The position numbers and the translations under genes were made by a program. Shown here one piece after another: positions 46,690 to 57,660 of a stretch of DNA of 64,000 nt; the first letter of the stretch is position 1, and the number at the start of each line of letters is the position of its first letter. The stretch is from contig BLAL01000060.1 of NCBI GenBank assembly GCA_015698045.1, forward strand, positions 498,501 through 562,500, read 5' to 3'. The notes under the pieces were generated by a model. It was given only the letters and a program-made list of their open reading frames with translations. It made no database searches and was not told where the DNA came from. Source of the DNA: Rhizophagus clarus. Its lineage: Eukaryota; Glomeromycota; Glomeromycetes; Glomerales; Glomeraceae.

Positions 46690-47830
46690 TAATTAAATAT
46701 TTTATAAAAAAAAAAAAAATTTTGCTATAATATTTATATAAATTAAATAAATTAATAGTTTGTTATATGTATTATAAATTTTTATTACTATTTTCTTTAA
46801 TAATATTTTTTTTTTTTTTATATATACAAAAAAATTCATCTCAAAAATAAAGTTTTTTTTTAGATACAATTTAAAGTAGATATAAAATATAATTTAAATA
46901 ATAAAAATATATGTAATTTTATAAGGAAAAAAGGTTTACTAGTTAAAAAAAGCAGTTATTTAAGTAAATTTTGTGTAAACTGCAAAAAATCAATTTTTAT
47001 ATTTTAACTAGTATTAATTTACTTTTAATTATAATTTAGCAAAACAAACAATTTTTATTAAGTTTAGAAGGGTGATTATAAAATTAATTAAATATAATGT
47101 TTCTTTATTAATTTAAATTAAACCTTTAATGCTTAAATCCTAGTATTATTACTATTATAGTAATCATATAAATTTTTAAAATTTATTAAAAAAAAACTTT
47201 TAAATTTTTAAATTTTAATTTATTAAACATAAAAATAAACAAAAGTTATTTATGCATAAAAAAAATTCTTATGTTCTATTAGGTCTATTTGTTTTGTTAA
47301 ATCATAATACAAATAATATATTATGAATAAATAAAATGTATTTTTTTATATTCAAAGTAATGTTAAAATAAAAGATATTTATATAATATTTAAAAAAAAA
47401 TAAGTAAAAGAAATGGTTAAAAAAGTTTTTTTATTTGTTATATTAAAATAACCTAATAATTAATAAACTTTTTTGACCAATTATAAGTTGTATCTGAATA
47501 AAGTAAAGTTTTTAATTTTTAAAGTTTATAAAAGTATTTTTAGAAACTAGATGAATATATTCATAATTGGTTAAAACTTAAAAATAATGTTATATTGTAT
47601 TAATACAATATTATCTATATTTGATTTTAATATAATTTGGATTAGCATTACAAATTCAGCCAAAATTATGAATTATTGATTGGCAAATTTAATTAATAGT
47701 TAATTTTTTGAATAACTTTAATTATATATATATACTATACATTTAAAGAGAATAGTGTACCATAAATTTTTTTTTGCAAACTTTAATAAAAAAAATTTTC
47801 CTTTTTTTTTTCATAATATAAACAGTGGCT
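46690..47830 (+). repeat. AT-rich repeat family R, copy B, truncated
   Basis: A direct copy of 44080-45420, sharing the ATATAAATTAA(G/A)TAAATTAATAGT start, AACCTTTAATGCTTAAATCCTAG and the ACTATA(T/C)ATTTAAAGAGAATA.TGTACCA(C/T)AAA end. Compared with copy A, many C read T and many G read A. It stops at CAGTGGCTG, so the right inverted repeat is missing. Confidence 0.78.
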
Positions 47831-48017
47831 GTTAAGTAATTGTTTTTAGTAAAATTTGTCTTAATAAATCAGAAAAGCCTCAAAAGAAGTCTGTCATTTG
47901 GATTGACATCATTGGTAGTACTGATACTATAGTGTGACCTAATAAATTCTATCAGGATATCTTCCAGTAACACAGAAAAATTGCTTTATAATTGTGTTCA
48001 TTTTTTTTTTGCCACAG

Positions 48018-48790
48018 ATAACGCTAAAATGCAATTTGATACTAACAATTTAAACAATTTAAACAATTCTAAAATTAAATTCATTACTCTAAAGGAGTTT
48101 GTCGAAGAGGTAAATATTATTTATATAAAGGTTATTTTATTTTGTTAATGTATATAAATTTTTTAAAAAAATTTCCACTCATTTTTTAGATTAAAAATTA
48201 CAGTGAAGTAAATTCTTGTAAAAATATTATTCATTTTTATGATATTATAAGAGGTATAATGAATGCTTTTCTGATATTTTATGTATTAATATAAATTATC
48301 TTTGTGAGTCTAAAATATTTTTTTTTGTTAGTAATGGAATACGCTGATAGTGGTACTCTTACTTGGGAAAATAAAATCAATATACCAATTCAATCTTCTC
48401 ATGATGAAGGAATTGTGCATCGTGACTTGGTAAATTCATTTATTTTATATTTTATTTTTCTTATTTTGAATTATTATTATTTTATAATTTTAATACACGT
48501 TATTTATTCATTTTATTGCTTCTAATAATAGCACTCCAAAAATATAGCGCAAAATCTTGGTTTATTCAGGGGTTGTCTGCTAAGATACTTTCCCTATAGT
48601 AATTATAAAGTGTCGGTGTATTACTATGGGAAATATCTAGCGGGCAATTCCCTGAATACATCAAGAAAAGTATTATATTGGGTTGTATTAGGCACCTATT
48701 CCTAATACACCTGAAGATTATGTAAAAATTTATACTGGTAAATATAATAATCTATTCTTGATTATAATAATTTGTCCTCTAATCCTTTAT
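48018..48790 (+). pseudogene. Protein kinase pseudogene (glomeromycotan TKL-like family)
   Basis: Four exon pieces with proper GT-AG borders can be placed: 48018-48109 (KFITLKEFVEE), 48190-48253 (IKNYSEVNSCKNIIHFYDII), 48332-48429 (VMEYADSGTL...HDEGIVHRDL) and from 48532 (HSKNI). The joined catalytic loop reads HRDLHSKN, as in active kinases. Further on, out of frame, come LLWEISSGQFPEY and PIPNTPEDYVKIYTGKY, typical C-lobe motifs of the Rhizophagus kinase expansion. The glycine loop, most of the hinge-to-HRD region and the DFG motif are missing, and stops and frameshifts occur after 48550. It is therefore dead, but decayed recently enough to keep its splice sites. Confidence 0.82.
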
Positions 48791-50450
48791 ATAAATATTT
48801 TATTCAATTAGATTTGTGAATCTTTGACGATAGTCCTCTCGAGAACGATTCTACTAACTACAACTCAAATTTTTAAAATTGATGGATTAGAGACGGAGAA
48901 GTTTCTTTCGGCTTTAAGAATGGGTATATTCAGGATAAGGAGATAGGTCGTTCAATAAATTAAATAGATTAGAATGAGTTTATTATTTTTATCACAAATT
49001 TATTACAAATTTCATAAATAAAGATTTTTAATTAACAATATTAAAATATTTTGACCATAAAAATATATCTAACAATTTGTAAGATTCTACATAATTTGGT
49101 GATGGCGGTGCATATCTCTAGCTTACTCCAATGTTTTAACAGGTACGTCGGCTAACTTCGCCGTACGGTTAGATATGGATTTTTTTTCAAATTGAACACG
49201 CAATTTCGATTATCAGTCACTATAGTCTAAATCAGATTTCATTGCATCATCGAGGGTTTCTCGCGGTGTCATTACCGATATCAAATTGAAATATCGGGAG
49301 TAACTTTTAATAATTAATTTATTTATTTATTTATTTTTTACTATGAAATTTATGAAATTTCAAATTTATTTTTAGCTCGGAAGTCAATAGGTTTTCCTAC
49401 AATGCGTTTGATTCCTCAGGAAGATTATAATATACGAAGTTTCAATTTGATGATTACACGAATATTATTTCTTCTCTAGATCATCAAAAAAAAAAATTTT
49501 TTTAGTCTACTTGAGGAAGCAGGTTAAGGATCAGTTTTGGCCACAATCCTTTACGCTGGCTTAGAGCAGTCTGATCTTAATAACACAAGTTGAAAGGTAA
49601 TTATGTAGTTACAACTTGTATCAGATCCTGATGGAGCGTACAGATCCGGCAGGCGCATAAGTGGCTCAAGCAAAGATGTTATTTGACCATCAGCACAGCA
49701 CATCGCAAATACTGAGAGGAGTGTACGGAAACAAGATTAACCATTTTTACAAAGTAATCCTGCTCTACATCGGAATTTTCTAGTACTTAATTGCAGAGTA
49801 TGATGTGAGAATGAGTCATGACATTGGTCTCTTTATTAAGGAGTTGAACCGATTCGAAAGACAAGTTCCAATTACATCTACATTTGTTTTAACCTTAATA
49901 CGTGTAATAAATATTTTTTATCACGAACATTCATTGATAATTCAATTAGATCTAAAAAATTAACATAATAATAAAATTGATATTGATAAAAATCTCAATT
50001 GTAAAAAATAAATTCTGTTTTCACATCTTTACTCTTCTAACATTTTCTTATCTATATGCTACACAGATCAAACACATTTACTTAATTACCTTTTGTTATT
50101 GTTATTCATTTTAAAAGGAATAAATTATTATTAATAATCAAACTAACAAACAAAAGAAACTATCAAATGTACTATTACATAATATAATTTATACCCAAGT
50201 CTCATTGAAGAAATAACTATCCAATATCTGAAATCCCTTATTAATGAAATTACCTATAATACCATGTTTTTATTGATAAATAATGATTGATTGAAATCAT
50301 ATGTACCCAAGAATTGGAATTTCTTAACTTATCCGCGTTTAAATCTGAAGGAGAAACAAGAGATCCAATCATAAATTAATGATGAATAAGAGAAAATATA
50401 TTGAAAAAAAAATTTTTTTACCAAAGTTTTGAATGTTTCCACCTTTGCAT
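48791..50450. other. Unassigned DNA with coding-like patches
   Basis: GC-richer stretches at 49080-49300 and 49500-49870 look like degraded coding DNA but give no frame over 50 codons and no recognisable motif. Confidence 0.4.
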
Positions 50451-50454
50451 CTGT

Positions 50455-51845
50455 TCAAGATTTTTCATCGTCATCCATTCTATCCAGTCTTCTTCTCCCT
50501 TTATTGTGATCATCATTTATTAATAGGCTTAGGATCGAGGTAGTAAAGTTATAATAACATGCAAATGGTATGAACTTAGAACAAACCCACAAGTACGATA
50601 CATTACAGGACTGTCATCTCTAGAACTAGTTTGAACTTTGGAATTCCCAATTATAGTTCCTGTAGATCCTTACAAAGCGATCAATCTATCTCGCACAACA
50701 GTTCCCAAATCTTCGGCACTGTGATCCTTGTATATTCCGGAAAATCCAAATATAAACAGCGGGTCTTCAGGCGTTATTGCAACTTTGATCCATCATCATC
50801 ATCTGTTCCTTTTTCTGATCAACTTAATTTTCTCGTTGAATTTGAAAAAAAGATTAAGGCGATGATATAAGGTGGCAATATTCATCATCATCCATTTCGT
50901 CCAGTCTTTAACAATTAGTCTCACAAATCTTATTTTTGTTAATAGGTTTAGGAACGAGGTAGTAGAATTACAACATGCAAATGGAATGAACTTAGAATAA
51001 ACCCACAAGTACGATACATTACAGGACCGTCATCTCTAGAGTCAGATTGAACCTCTATTATAGTTCCAGCAGATCCTTACAGAACGATCAATATATCACA
51101 TACAACAATATCCTCGTTCTAGGTAATCAAAATAAGCGGGTTTTTACTTTTTAGGCATTATTGACTTGAACCAATATTATCATCATCTGATCCTTTTTCT
51201 CATCAACTTAATTTCCTCGTTGGTTTTGAAAAAAAAGATTAAAGTGATGATATAAGTTGACAATATTCGTCATCATCATTTAACAATTAGTCTCACTAAT
51301 CTCTCTTCATTAATCATCATTTTGTTAATAGGCTTAGGAACAAGATATTAGATTTACAACATGCAAATGGTACGAACCAGTACGAACTCCACAAGTACGA
51401 TATGTTACAGGACCATCATCTCTAGAGTCAGATTGAACCTCTATTATAGTTTCAGCAGATCCTTACAGAACGATCAATATATCACATACAACAGTGTCCT
51501 CGTTCTAGGTAATCAAAGTAAGCAGGTTTTTACTTTTTAGGCATTATTGACTTGAACCAATATTATCATCATCTGATCCTTTTTCTGATCAACTTAATTT
51601 CCTCGTTGGTTTGGAAAAAAAAAGATTAAGGTGATGATATAAGTTGACAATATTTGTCATCATCCATTCCATCCAGTATTTAACAATTAGTCTCGAGGCT
51701 TAGGAACAAGATAGTAGATTTACAACATGCAAATGGTACGAACTCCACAAGTACGATATGTTACAGGACCATCATCTTTAGATTCAGATTGAACTATTAT
51801 AGTTCCAGCAGATCCTTACAGAACGATCAATCTATCTCATACAAG
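50455..51845. repeat. Tandem array, about 3.5 units of 350-407 bp
   Basis: GATCCTTACA(A/G)A(G/A)CGATCAAT recurs at 50665, 51072, 51458 and 51811 (spacings 407, 386, 353). Each unit also has ACAAGTACGATA..TTACAGGAC, CATCATCATCTG, and AACATGCAAATGG. Units shorten to the right through internal deletions. Frames at 50631-50870 and 50799-51008 lie inside units and are not conserved between them. Confidence 0.9.
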
Positions 51846-52361
51846 ACTATAATTATAAATCAAGTCCCTACAGTATATGTATATATATATGTTATATTCT
51901 TGTTGTACATTTGGAGAAAAGTAGCCCACTTCATTCAAGTTTATTGAATTAATACTCATGGATAAACTTCTTAATGTCAGGAAAACCTTTTATAAACTAC
52001 AAAAAATATCCTAGCTTTAAATAAAATAAAACAATGATTCAGTATATTCTTAAAGAGTTATAAAATTACCATTATGATCGGTAACAAAGAGTACCCATGA
52101 TAAAAAAAATTAAATAATATTACTTAATTTAAAATGAAATTTGATGATGAACGAGAGAATCACTACTGATTATAATCTTTAACTCAACCTTCTTTTAAAC
52201 GAAAACTCAACTTTTCTTTAATGAATACCTAAGTAGATAAAAAAAAAAAAAATTATATTAGTTTCAAAACAAAATAAAATTGTTATAATGATTCAAAAAA
52301 TAATCTTATTATTAAATTAATACCACAAACGAATTTATGGAATCATTCATTATGTTCATCA
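51846..52361. other. Gene-free spacer
   Basis: AT-rich, with no frame or clear repeat beyond the array end. Confidence 0.5.
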
Positions 52362-52478
52362 TCAACCCTCTTTTTCCTTTTTATATGCTGCTTTACAAAA
52401 TCTCCAATTGTCACGTGGTTTCTGGGCGATCACCGATCCGCAATCCGCATTCTGTTCGTATTTAACGATTCCGATCAT
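52362..52478 (-). CDS. Small open frame of unknown function
   Basis: A 38-residue minus-strand frame beginning MIGIVKYEQNADCGSVIAQK and rich in Lys and Arg toward its end. Its composition is more protein-like than its AT-rich surroundings. It may be one exon of a small gene or a remnant. No family was recognised and no promoter can be pointed to. Confidence 0.25.
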   Translation of the reverse strand: MIGIVKYEQNADCGSVIAQKPRDNWRFCKAAYKKEKEG

Positions 52479-52639
52479 GGGCATAATTCTATTATCCAGC
52501 TATAATCTACGCATAAAAATCAAAATTTTAGAAAAGATTTCATTTATTAAAACAACTTAAAAAGAATTCGAGGGAAAAAACAAGAAAAAGAAGAATAAAC
52601 GAGAAAATAGTTTAGATTCAAAAAAAAAAAAAAAAATTT

Positions 52640-53060
52640 ATTAATTTTTACCATGTGATTGCCAATCTTAACCAATCTGATAGAGATTTACCAAAATGTG
52701 AGGTATAATCGGACATGACTTTGAATTAAGCTTATTTCGGTGCCGAAAAAGAAAAATATGAATTCTCATAGTATTATAATGATTATAACTCACACAATGT
52801 ACTGTTCATACTGTCATAATCAACTATACGATCCTTCCATATTTATTATATAATAATCATGTGAACGCTGATGTTGAATGAAAACTGATGCGTCAATGTA
52901 CTACTATTTATGGTTGATCTATTGTTGTTATTGTTCCCAAATATATGTTTAATGCAGTCTCAATGATTCATTTCTCTCAGGCTAATCGGAATTTCAATCA
53001 TATATTTACCAAAATAAGGTTCATTTACTGCAATATAATTGGATTTCATATTACATGAGC
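52640..53060 (-). repeat. Dispersed repeat family D, inverted copy
   Basis: CGGAATTTCAAT, ATTTACCAAAAT, TGCAATATAATTGGA(T/C)TTCAT and GAGCCC match the reverse complement of 54450-54680, with similar pieces at 57500-57660. Confidence 0.6.
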
Positions 53061-53254
53061 CCTCTTTTTTTCACAATGAAATTTACGGTCGATTAAAAAT
53101 GTTATATAAGGCCTTACTCGCTCGAACAATAAAAATTCGAACTTAAAACAAAAAAATTTATATTTCAACTATTTAAATTAATACGCATTATTATTCTAAT
53201 CTTACTATAACTAATAAACGCTTTTCCACGAGTTTTTTCCTGGTAAGATGATTA

Positions 53255-53392
53255 TGATTATGCTAATTATAACTAATTTTGATTTTTGACTAATTTAATT
53301 TTTATTTCCTTTTTTCTATTTTTATTTTACTTTTAATTACAGGTTAATTTTAATATTACAACTAATAATAGTGTTTTCTTTTTATTGACTAG
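53255..53392. repeat. Short repeat related to 57362 and 54290
   Basis: TATGCTAATTATAACTAATTTTGATTTTTGACTAA recurs with few changes near 57364 and, inverted, near 54290-54325. Confidence 0.6.
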
Positions 53393-53548
53393 ATGAATCA
53401 AAATTGGAATCTGGAGATCAAAGGAGAAGCCAAACAATGGAGATGGAAGACATGGGGACAGCAATATCTTGGTGATTTCATGTACTGTCAGATTGATAAA
53501 TTATTTAATTTTTTGGACATGAGCCACCATTCAACCAAGGGGAAATAG
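53393..53548 (+). CDS. Small open frame of unknown function
   Basis: A 51-residue frame beginning MNQNWNLEIKGEAKQWRWKT and ending HHSTKGK. It directly follows TTTATTGACTAG, which could serve as a 3' splice site, so it may be a terminal exon. Normal composition and several Trp residues argue mildly for coding. No domain seen. Confidence 0.25.
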   Translation: MNQNWNLEIKGEAKQWRWKTWGQQYLGDFMYCQIDKLFNFLDMSHHSTKGK

Positions 53549-54449
53549 ATCTAAGTCCCTGTTGTTGATTAATCCATTTTCAACCAATAAAATGTCTGCA
53601 TAATTATACCGATTCCAATTTTCTTTTTAATGTTTATTTATTTCTTTCATTATTAGCAATTACTATTTGTATTATTACCCTAAATTGATATTATCTATAG
53701 ACTTATTTGAATAAACTATATTTCTTCGCGCCGCATTGTATCTTTTCAATATTAAATCCTTCAGCCTTTTATTTTTCTTGCTGCATTGTATCTTTTAGCC
53801 TCTGTTTTGCAGGGTTTGCCTGATTTTTTTCTTCTGAATTAGTATTTCTACTTCATTATTATTACTATTATTTATACAGTATCTTTCATCTATTTTAGTA
53901 ATAAACATGTCTAAATAAATAATTTTATGAATTTCCACGTGGGTAGTGATTTTATTAGATCACGAGTGTATCAATATCTTTCCAAGGGATTTACGATATG
54001 ATTCACCTTGATAAACGAAATTTCTCAATTCTTTTTGAGCTTCAACATTCCAGTATTATCGTTATCCGTAACGCCTTTTCTAAAAATTTTTGTTGTATCA
54101 GTATGGTGTATTAAGTTTTGACACCTTTTTGTCCTGATATAGTAATGATTTAATTTGAAATTTGTGATTATTAGAAACAAGAATAGTGATCATGTTAAAT
54201 TCTATTATAATATCTCTTCATATTAATATACTAGTAAATATACATATTTTGGTTTTTCAACCTGTAATCAAAAATAAAATGAAGTAAGAAAAAAAAAATC
54301 CAAATTAGTTATAATCAACATAAACCTTGTACTTTTTCTTACCATGAATTCAGGAAAAATGATTTTTACAGATATCTAAAGAGAATTTGTACGATGCGTG
54401 TTGATTTAAATGGAAAAATGTAAATATTTTTTTTTTTTTTTTCTTCTAA
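53549..54449. other. Gene-free spacer
   Basis: No gene seen. A short internal duplication (GCATTGTATCTTTT twice, at 53734 and 53783) is present. Confidence 0.45.
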
Positions 54450-54680
54450 GCCATAACCTGTTTATATAGCATTTAATGATGATAAAATGATAAGCCATTT
54501 TTAATATATCTTTGAAAGGGGGCTCCACGTAATGCTTATGTCCGCTTATCCGCTTTAGAATCTTGTTTCAAATGAAGTCCAATTATATTGCAGAAAATGA
54601 GCTCGTGTGAAGGTTTCTTAATTTGGTAAATCTATGGAAAATGGAATTGAAATTCCGATACTAAACCTGAGAGGAATGAA
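54450..54680 (+). repeat. Dispersed repeat family D, direct copy
   Basis: Contains AACCTGTTTATATAGCA, GATAAGCCATTTTTA, GGGGCTC, TGTCCGCTTATCCGC and TCCAATTATATTGCAG. It is the most complete of the three D copies. Confidence 0.65.
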
Positions 54681-55857
54681 TCATTGAAGAAGCTTTAGAA
54701 CAAAAAAATAAGAGTACATAAGCTGATATATTTTGGATCCCAGGTTTAGTCATACCTTTAAGTTGGGTTCTTTATGCAAAAAGTTTTGATTGATTTCATT
54801 TTTCTGCACCATTCATCTTTTCATTCTTTTCATTAGGGAGAAATAAAAAGATTTTAAAGAATGTTAACCTGTAATGACACTTCCTTTTAACTATGATTTC
54901 GGTCTTAAATGATTGTTTTTTTAATTGATTTAAATCTAATCGGAATATATTCAGAACTTAAATTTCAAAATCTTTTCCGTAAACCATAATATTAAGTATA
55001 TCGAAAAAAAAAAATTCAATTCTTATATAATACTGTAATATTGATGAAAAAAGTTTAGGAACGATGATGAAAATAATTGAATTATGCAGTATTGTTATAA
55101 AAATTCGTCTCCTTGACTAATCTCTACAATAATACATTACAACTAACGCGTAAATTAAGGTGAATTTATCATTATTTAATTCTTTCTCATAAAATCAAAA
55201 TTCCTGAAATTGTAATCGATCTGATCTGATCAATTTTTTAAATAAATTATTTTTTTAAAATGATTGATTTATTTATTAATATCTTTTTTAAAATTTTTCG
55301 GTTTTCCTCTTGGACGGTTGGACCTGGATTTTGAGAACATTAACGTTCCTTTTCTGTTTTCTTTAGAAATGTTCTTCTGGATATGGAAGTACATCATCAT
55401 TAACTTTCAGCTAGACGAGACTTAATGATACTCAAAGATTAAATCTATGTTATCATAATTTTGTGTTTTTATCTTTCAGTATAAATAAACCACATAATTA
55501 CAGACAGAAAAAACCCTCATAATTTAATTTTTATAGTATATTTCTACGTATAAGTGGTCCTTATCATCGATATAATCAAAAGGAAATTATGTTATCTGAA
55601 TTATTAGATACAGAAGAACTTGCAGTAAAATTAAAATTTTATTTCGATAAAATATTAATTCGAATTTGTAAGCCCAAATTAGAAACTTGTTTTGTATTTT
55701 AGGATTGATGCAATTATTAAATATGTATGCAAGCGATATATTTATTTAATAAATTTACCAAATTCAATACTCAAATAAGCATGTTTAATATTTAAAGTTT
55801 TTTTATTAAAAAAAAAAAAAGAAATCAAAAAAAAGAAAAGAAAAAGAAAAAAGAAAA
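54681..55857. other. Gene-free spacer
   Basis: Short coding-like remnants only, for example an open piece near 55590-55702 reading MLSELLDTEELAVKLKFYF. No gene structure could be built. Confidence 0.4.
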
Positions 55858-56016
55858 GAAATCAAAAAGAAAAGAAAGAAATCAAAAAGAAAAGAAAGAA
55901 ATCAAAAAGAAAAGAAAGAAATCAAAAAGAAAAGAAAGAAATCAAAAAGAAAAGAAAGAAATCAAAAAGAAAAGAAAGAAATCAAAAAGAAAAGAAAGAA
56001 ATCAAAAAGAAAATAA
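55858..56016. repeat. 20-bp purine-rich minisatellite
   Basis: The unit ATCAAAAAGAAAAGAAAGAA is repeated about seven times without change, preceded by a less regular A/G run from 55800. The plus strand is purine except for one TC per unit. Confidence 0.95.
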
Positions 56017-56034
56017 AATTGGCATAAGAATGTT

Positions 56035-56715
56035 TCTTTTAAGATGTTTAACTTCAAGGGTTTGGCATAAAATAAAATCTAATGTATCTCATCTTTGTGA
56101 GCGATATAGGTTACTGGGTTTTGCCTCAGTTTAAACGAGAGCAAAATTGGCCAAACATCCAGCCCAGGATCTCATCTTTGTGAGCGATATAGGTTACTGG
56201 ATTTTGCCTCAGTTTAAATGAGAGCAAAATTGGCCAAACATCCAGCCTAGGATATGGCGAATCACTGAATATTATGATTCTGAGCTATTTAATAGTGTGA
56301 CAGTTTAACATAAAATAAAATTTAAAGTATCTCATCTTTGTGAGTGATGTAGGATACCGGGTTTTGCCTCAGTTTAAACGAGAGCATGCAAATTGGTCAA
56401 ACATCCAGTGTCGAATTATCAAATATTATGACTCTGGGCTATTTAATTTATCTTCAGGGTTTGGAATAAAATAAAATCCAATGTATCTCATCTTATGAGC
56501 GATGTAGGTTTTGCTGAATCACCAAATATTATGAATCCAGGCTATTTAATAGTATTTAATAGGGTGGAAAGATTTTTCCTCAGTTTAAACAAGGGCATGC
56601 CAAATTGACAAACATCCAGCCCGGAATATGCTGAATCACCTTAATAAAGTAGAAATATTTTGCCTCAGTTTAAATGAGGCCATGCTAAATTGGCCAAACA
56701 ACAAGCCTAGATCGT
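56035..56715. repeat. Irregular tandem repeat, about five units
   Basis: Each unit combines TCTCATCTTTGTGAGCGATATAGG, GTTTTGCCTCAGTTTAAACGAGAGC, and ATTGGCCAAACATCCAGCC; some also have AATATTATGA.TC.G.GCTATTTAATA. The first two units are about 105 bp apart, later ones 150-190 because extra modules are included. Units right of 56460 are shortened and diverged. Confidence 0.88.
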
Positions 56716-57499
56716 GAAATGGTTTGTAATTTGTCCGGGAAGAAATAATATTCTTTTTAAAGTGTTTCTTCGAACAATCTTGCTTTAATTCAGTTGTTTC
56801 TATCATAAAACAGCTAAAGTTTGTTGGTCTTTTTTATACATTCTAGAAAGTGTGTCTGCATTAGTCTTCCAATCATCTACACTAGAGTAACTATTCCATT
56901 GAGAAGAAAAAAAGACGATAAAGGAGAAATGAGATACTGTAGATAAATGATTCTTTATCATCTTTTTTATCGTGTCATTTTTCCATGTTTCATCACGATC
57001 TTTCCAATAAATTCTTATGTTGTCTCTATGGGTGTATTTATCTCTGGGTTCATATTCAGAATAATTTATGAATCTCGTCCACTCATTGTTTATGCATCAC
57101 ATGATATATATATATGGTGCAATCAAATGCTTCAAATTTTCATGTCAAATGACAAAATCCAGTATTGAACCGACTGTGTAAAAATTGTTTTGGAATTAAT
57201 CTGTAAAAAGCTAAAATTTTTTAAAAAAAATTAGCAAGAATTGGACTAAATTAGAAATTTGTACATAACAGGATTAATAATTAATATACCTATGATAAAC
57301 TTCCATAATAACATCTCTTCACTTTTCCTTTTTCAAGATTAACTTGTAAGAAAGGATAAAGTTTATGCTGATTATAACTAATTTTGGTTTTTGACTAAAC
57401 GTATTTTTTTTTATTACCAAGAAAACTTGTAGAAGAAACGCTTGAAATGGGTATTTTGTATATTGATGATATTTTTAGATCCTTTGAATATTAGCCCCA
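56716..57499. other. Gene-free spacer
   Basis: A 73-codon hydrophobic frame at 56947-57168 has no start context or homologous neighbour and is not supported. Confidence 0.45.
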
Positions 57500-57660
57500 A
57501 CCTGTTTATATAGCAAATAGGTTAACTGTAGCGATAAAACGATAAGCCATTTTTAGAATTTCTTTGTGAAAAGGGGCTCATGTCCGCTTATCCGCGAGCT
57601 TTATGTGAAGTTTTTAATTTGCTAAATATGGAAATATGAAGTAAGAATTCCGGTATTAAC
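57500..57660 (+). repeat. Dispersed repeat family D, shortened direct copy
   Basis: AACCTGTTTATATAGCA, GATAAGCCATTTTTAGAA, AAGGGGCTCATGTCCGCTTATCCGC match 54450-54680. It lacks the CGTAATGCT piece and has an inserted TTAACTGTAGCGATAAAA. Confidence 0.7.

Noticed and set aside
56947..57168. 73-residue membrane protein
   Set aside because: Hydrophobicity follows from T-rich DNA; no start context, intron signals or repeat support.
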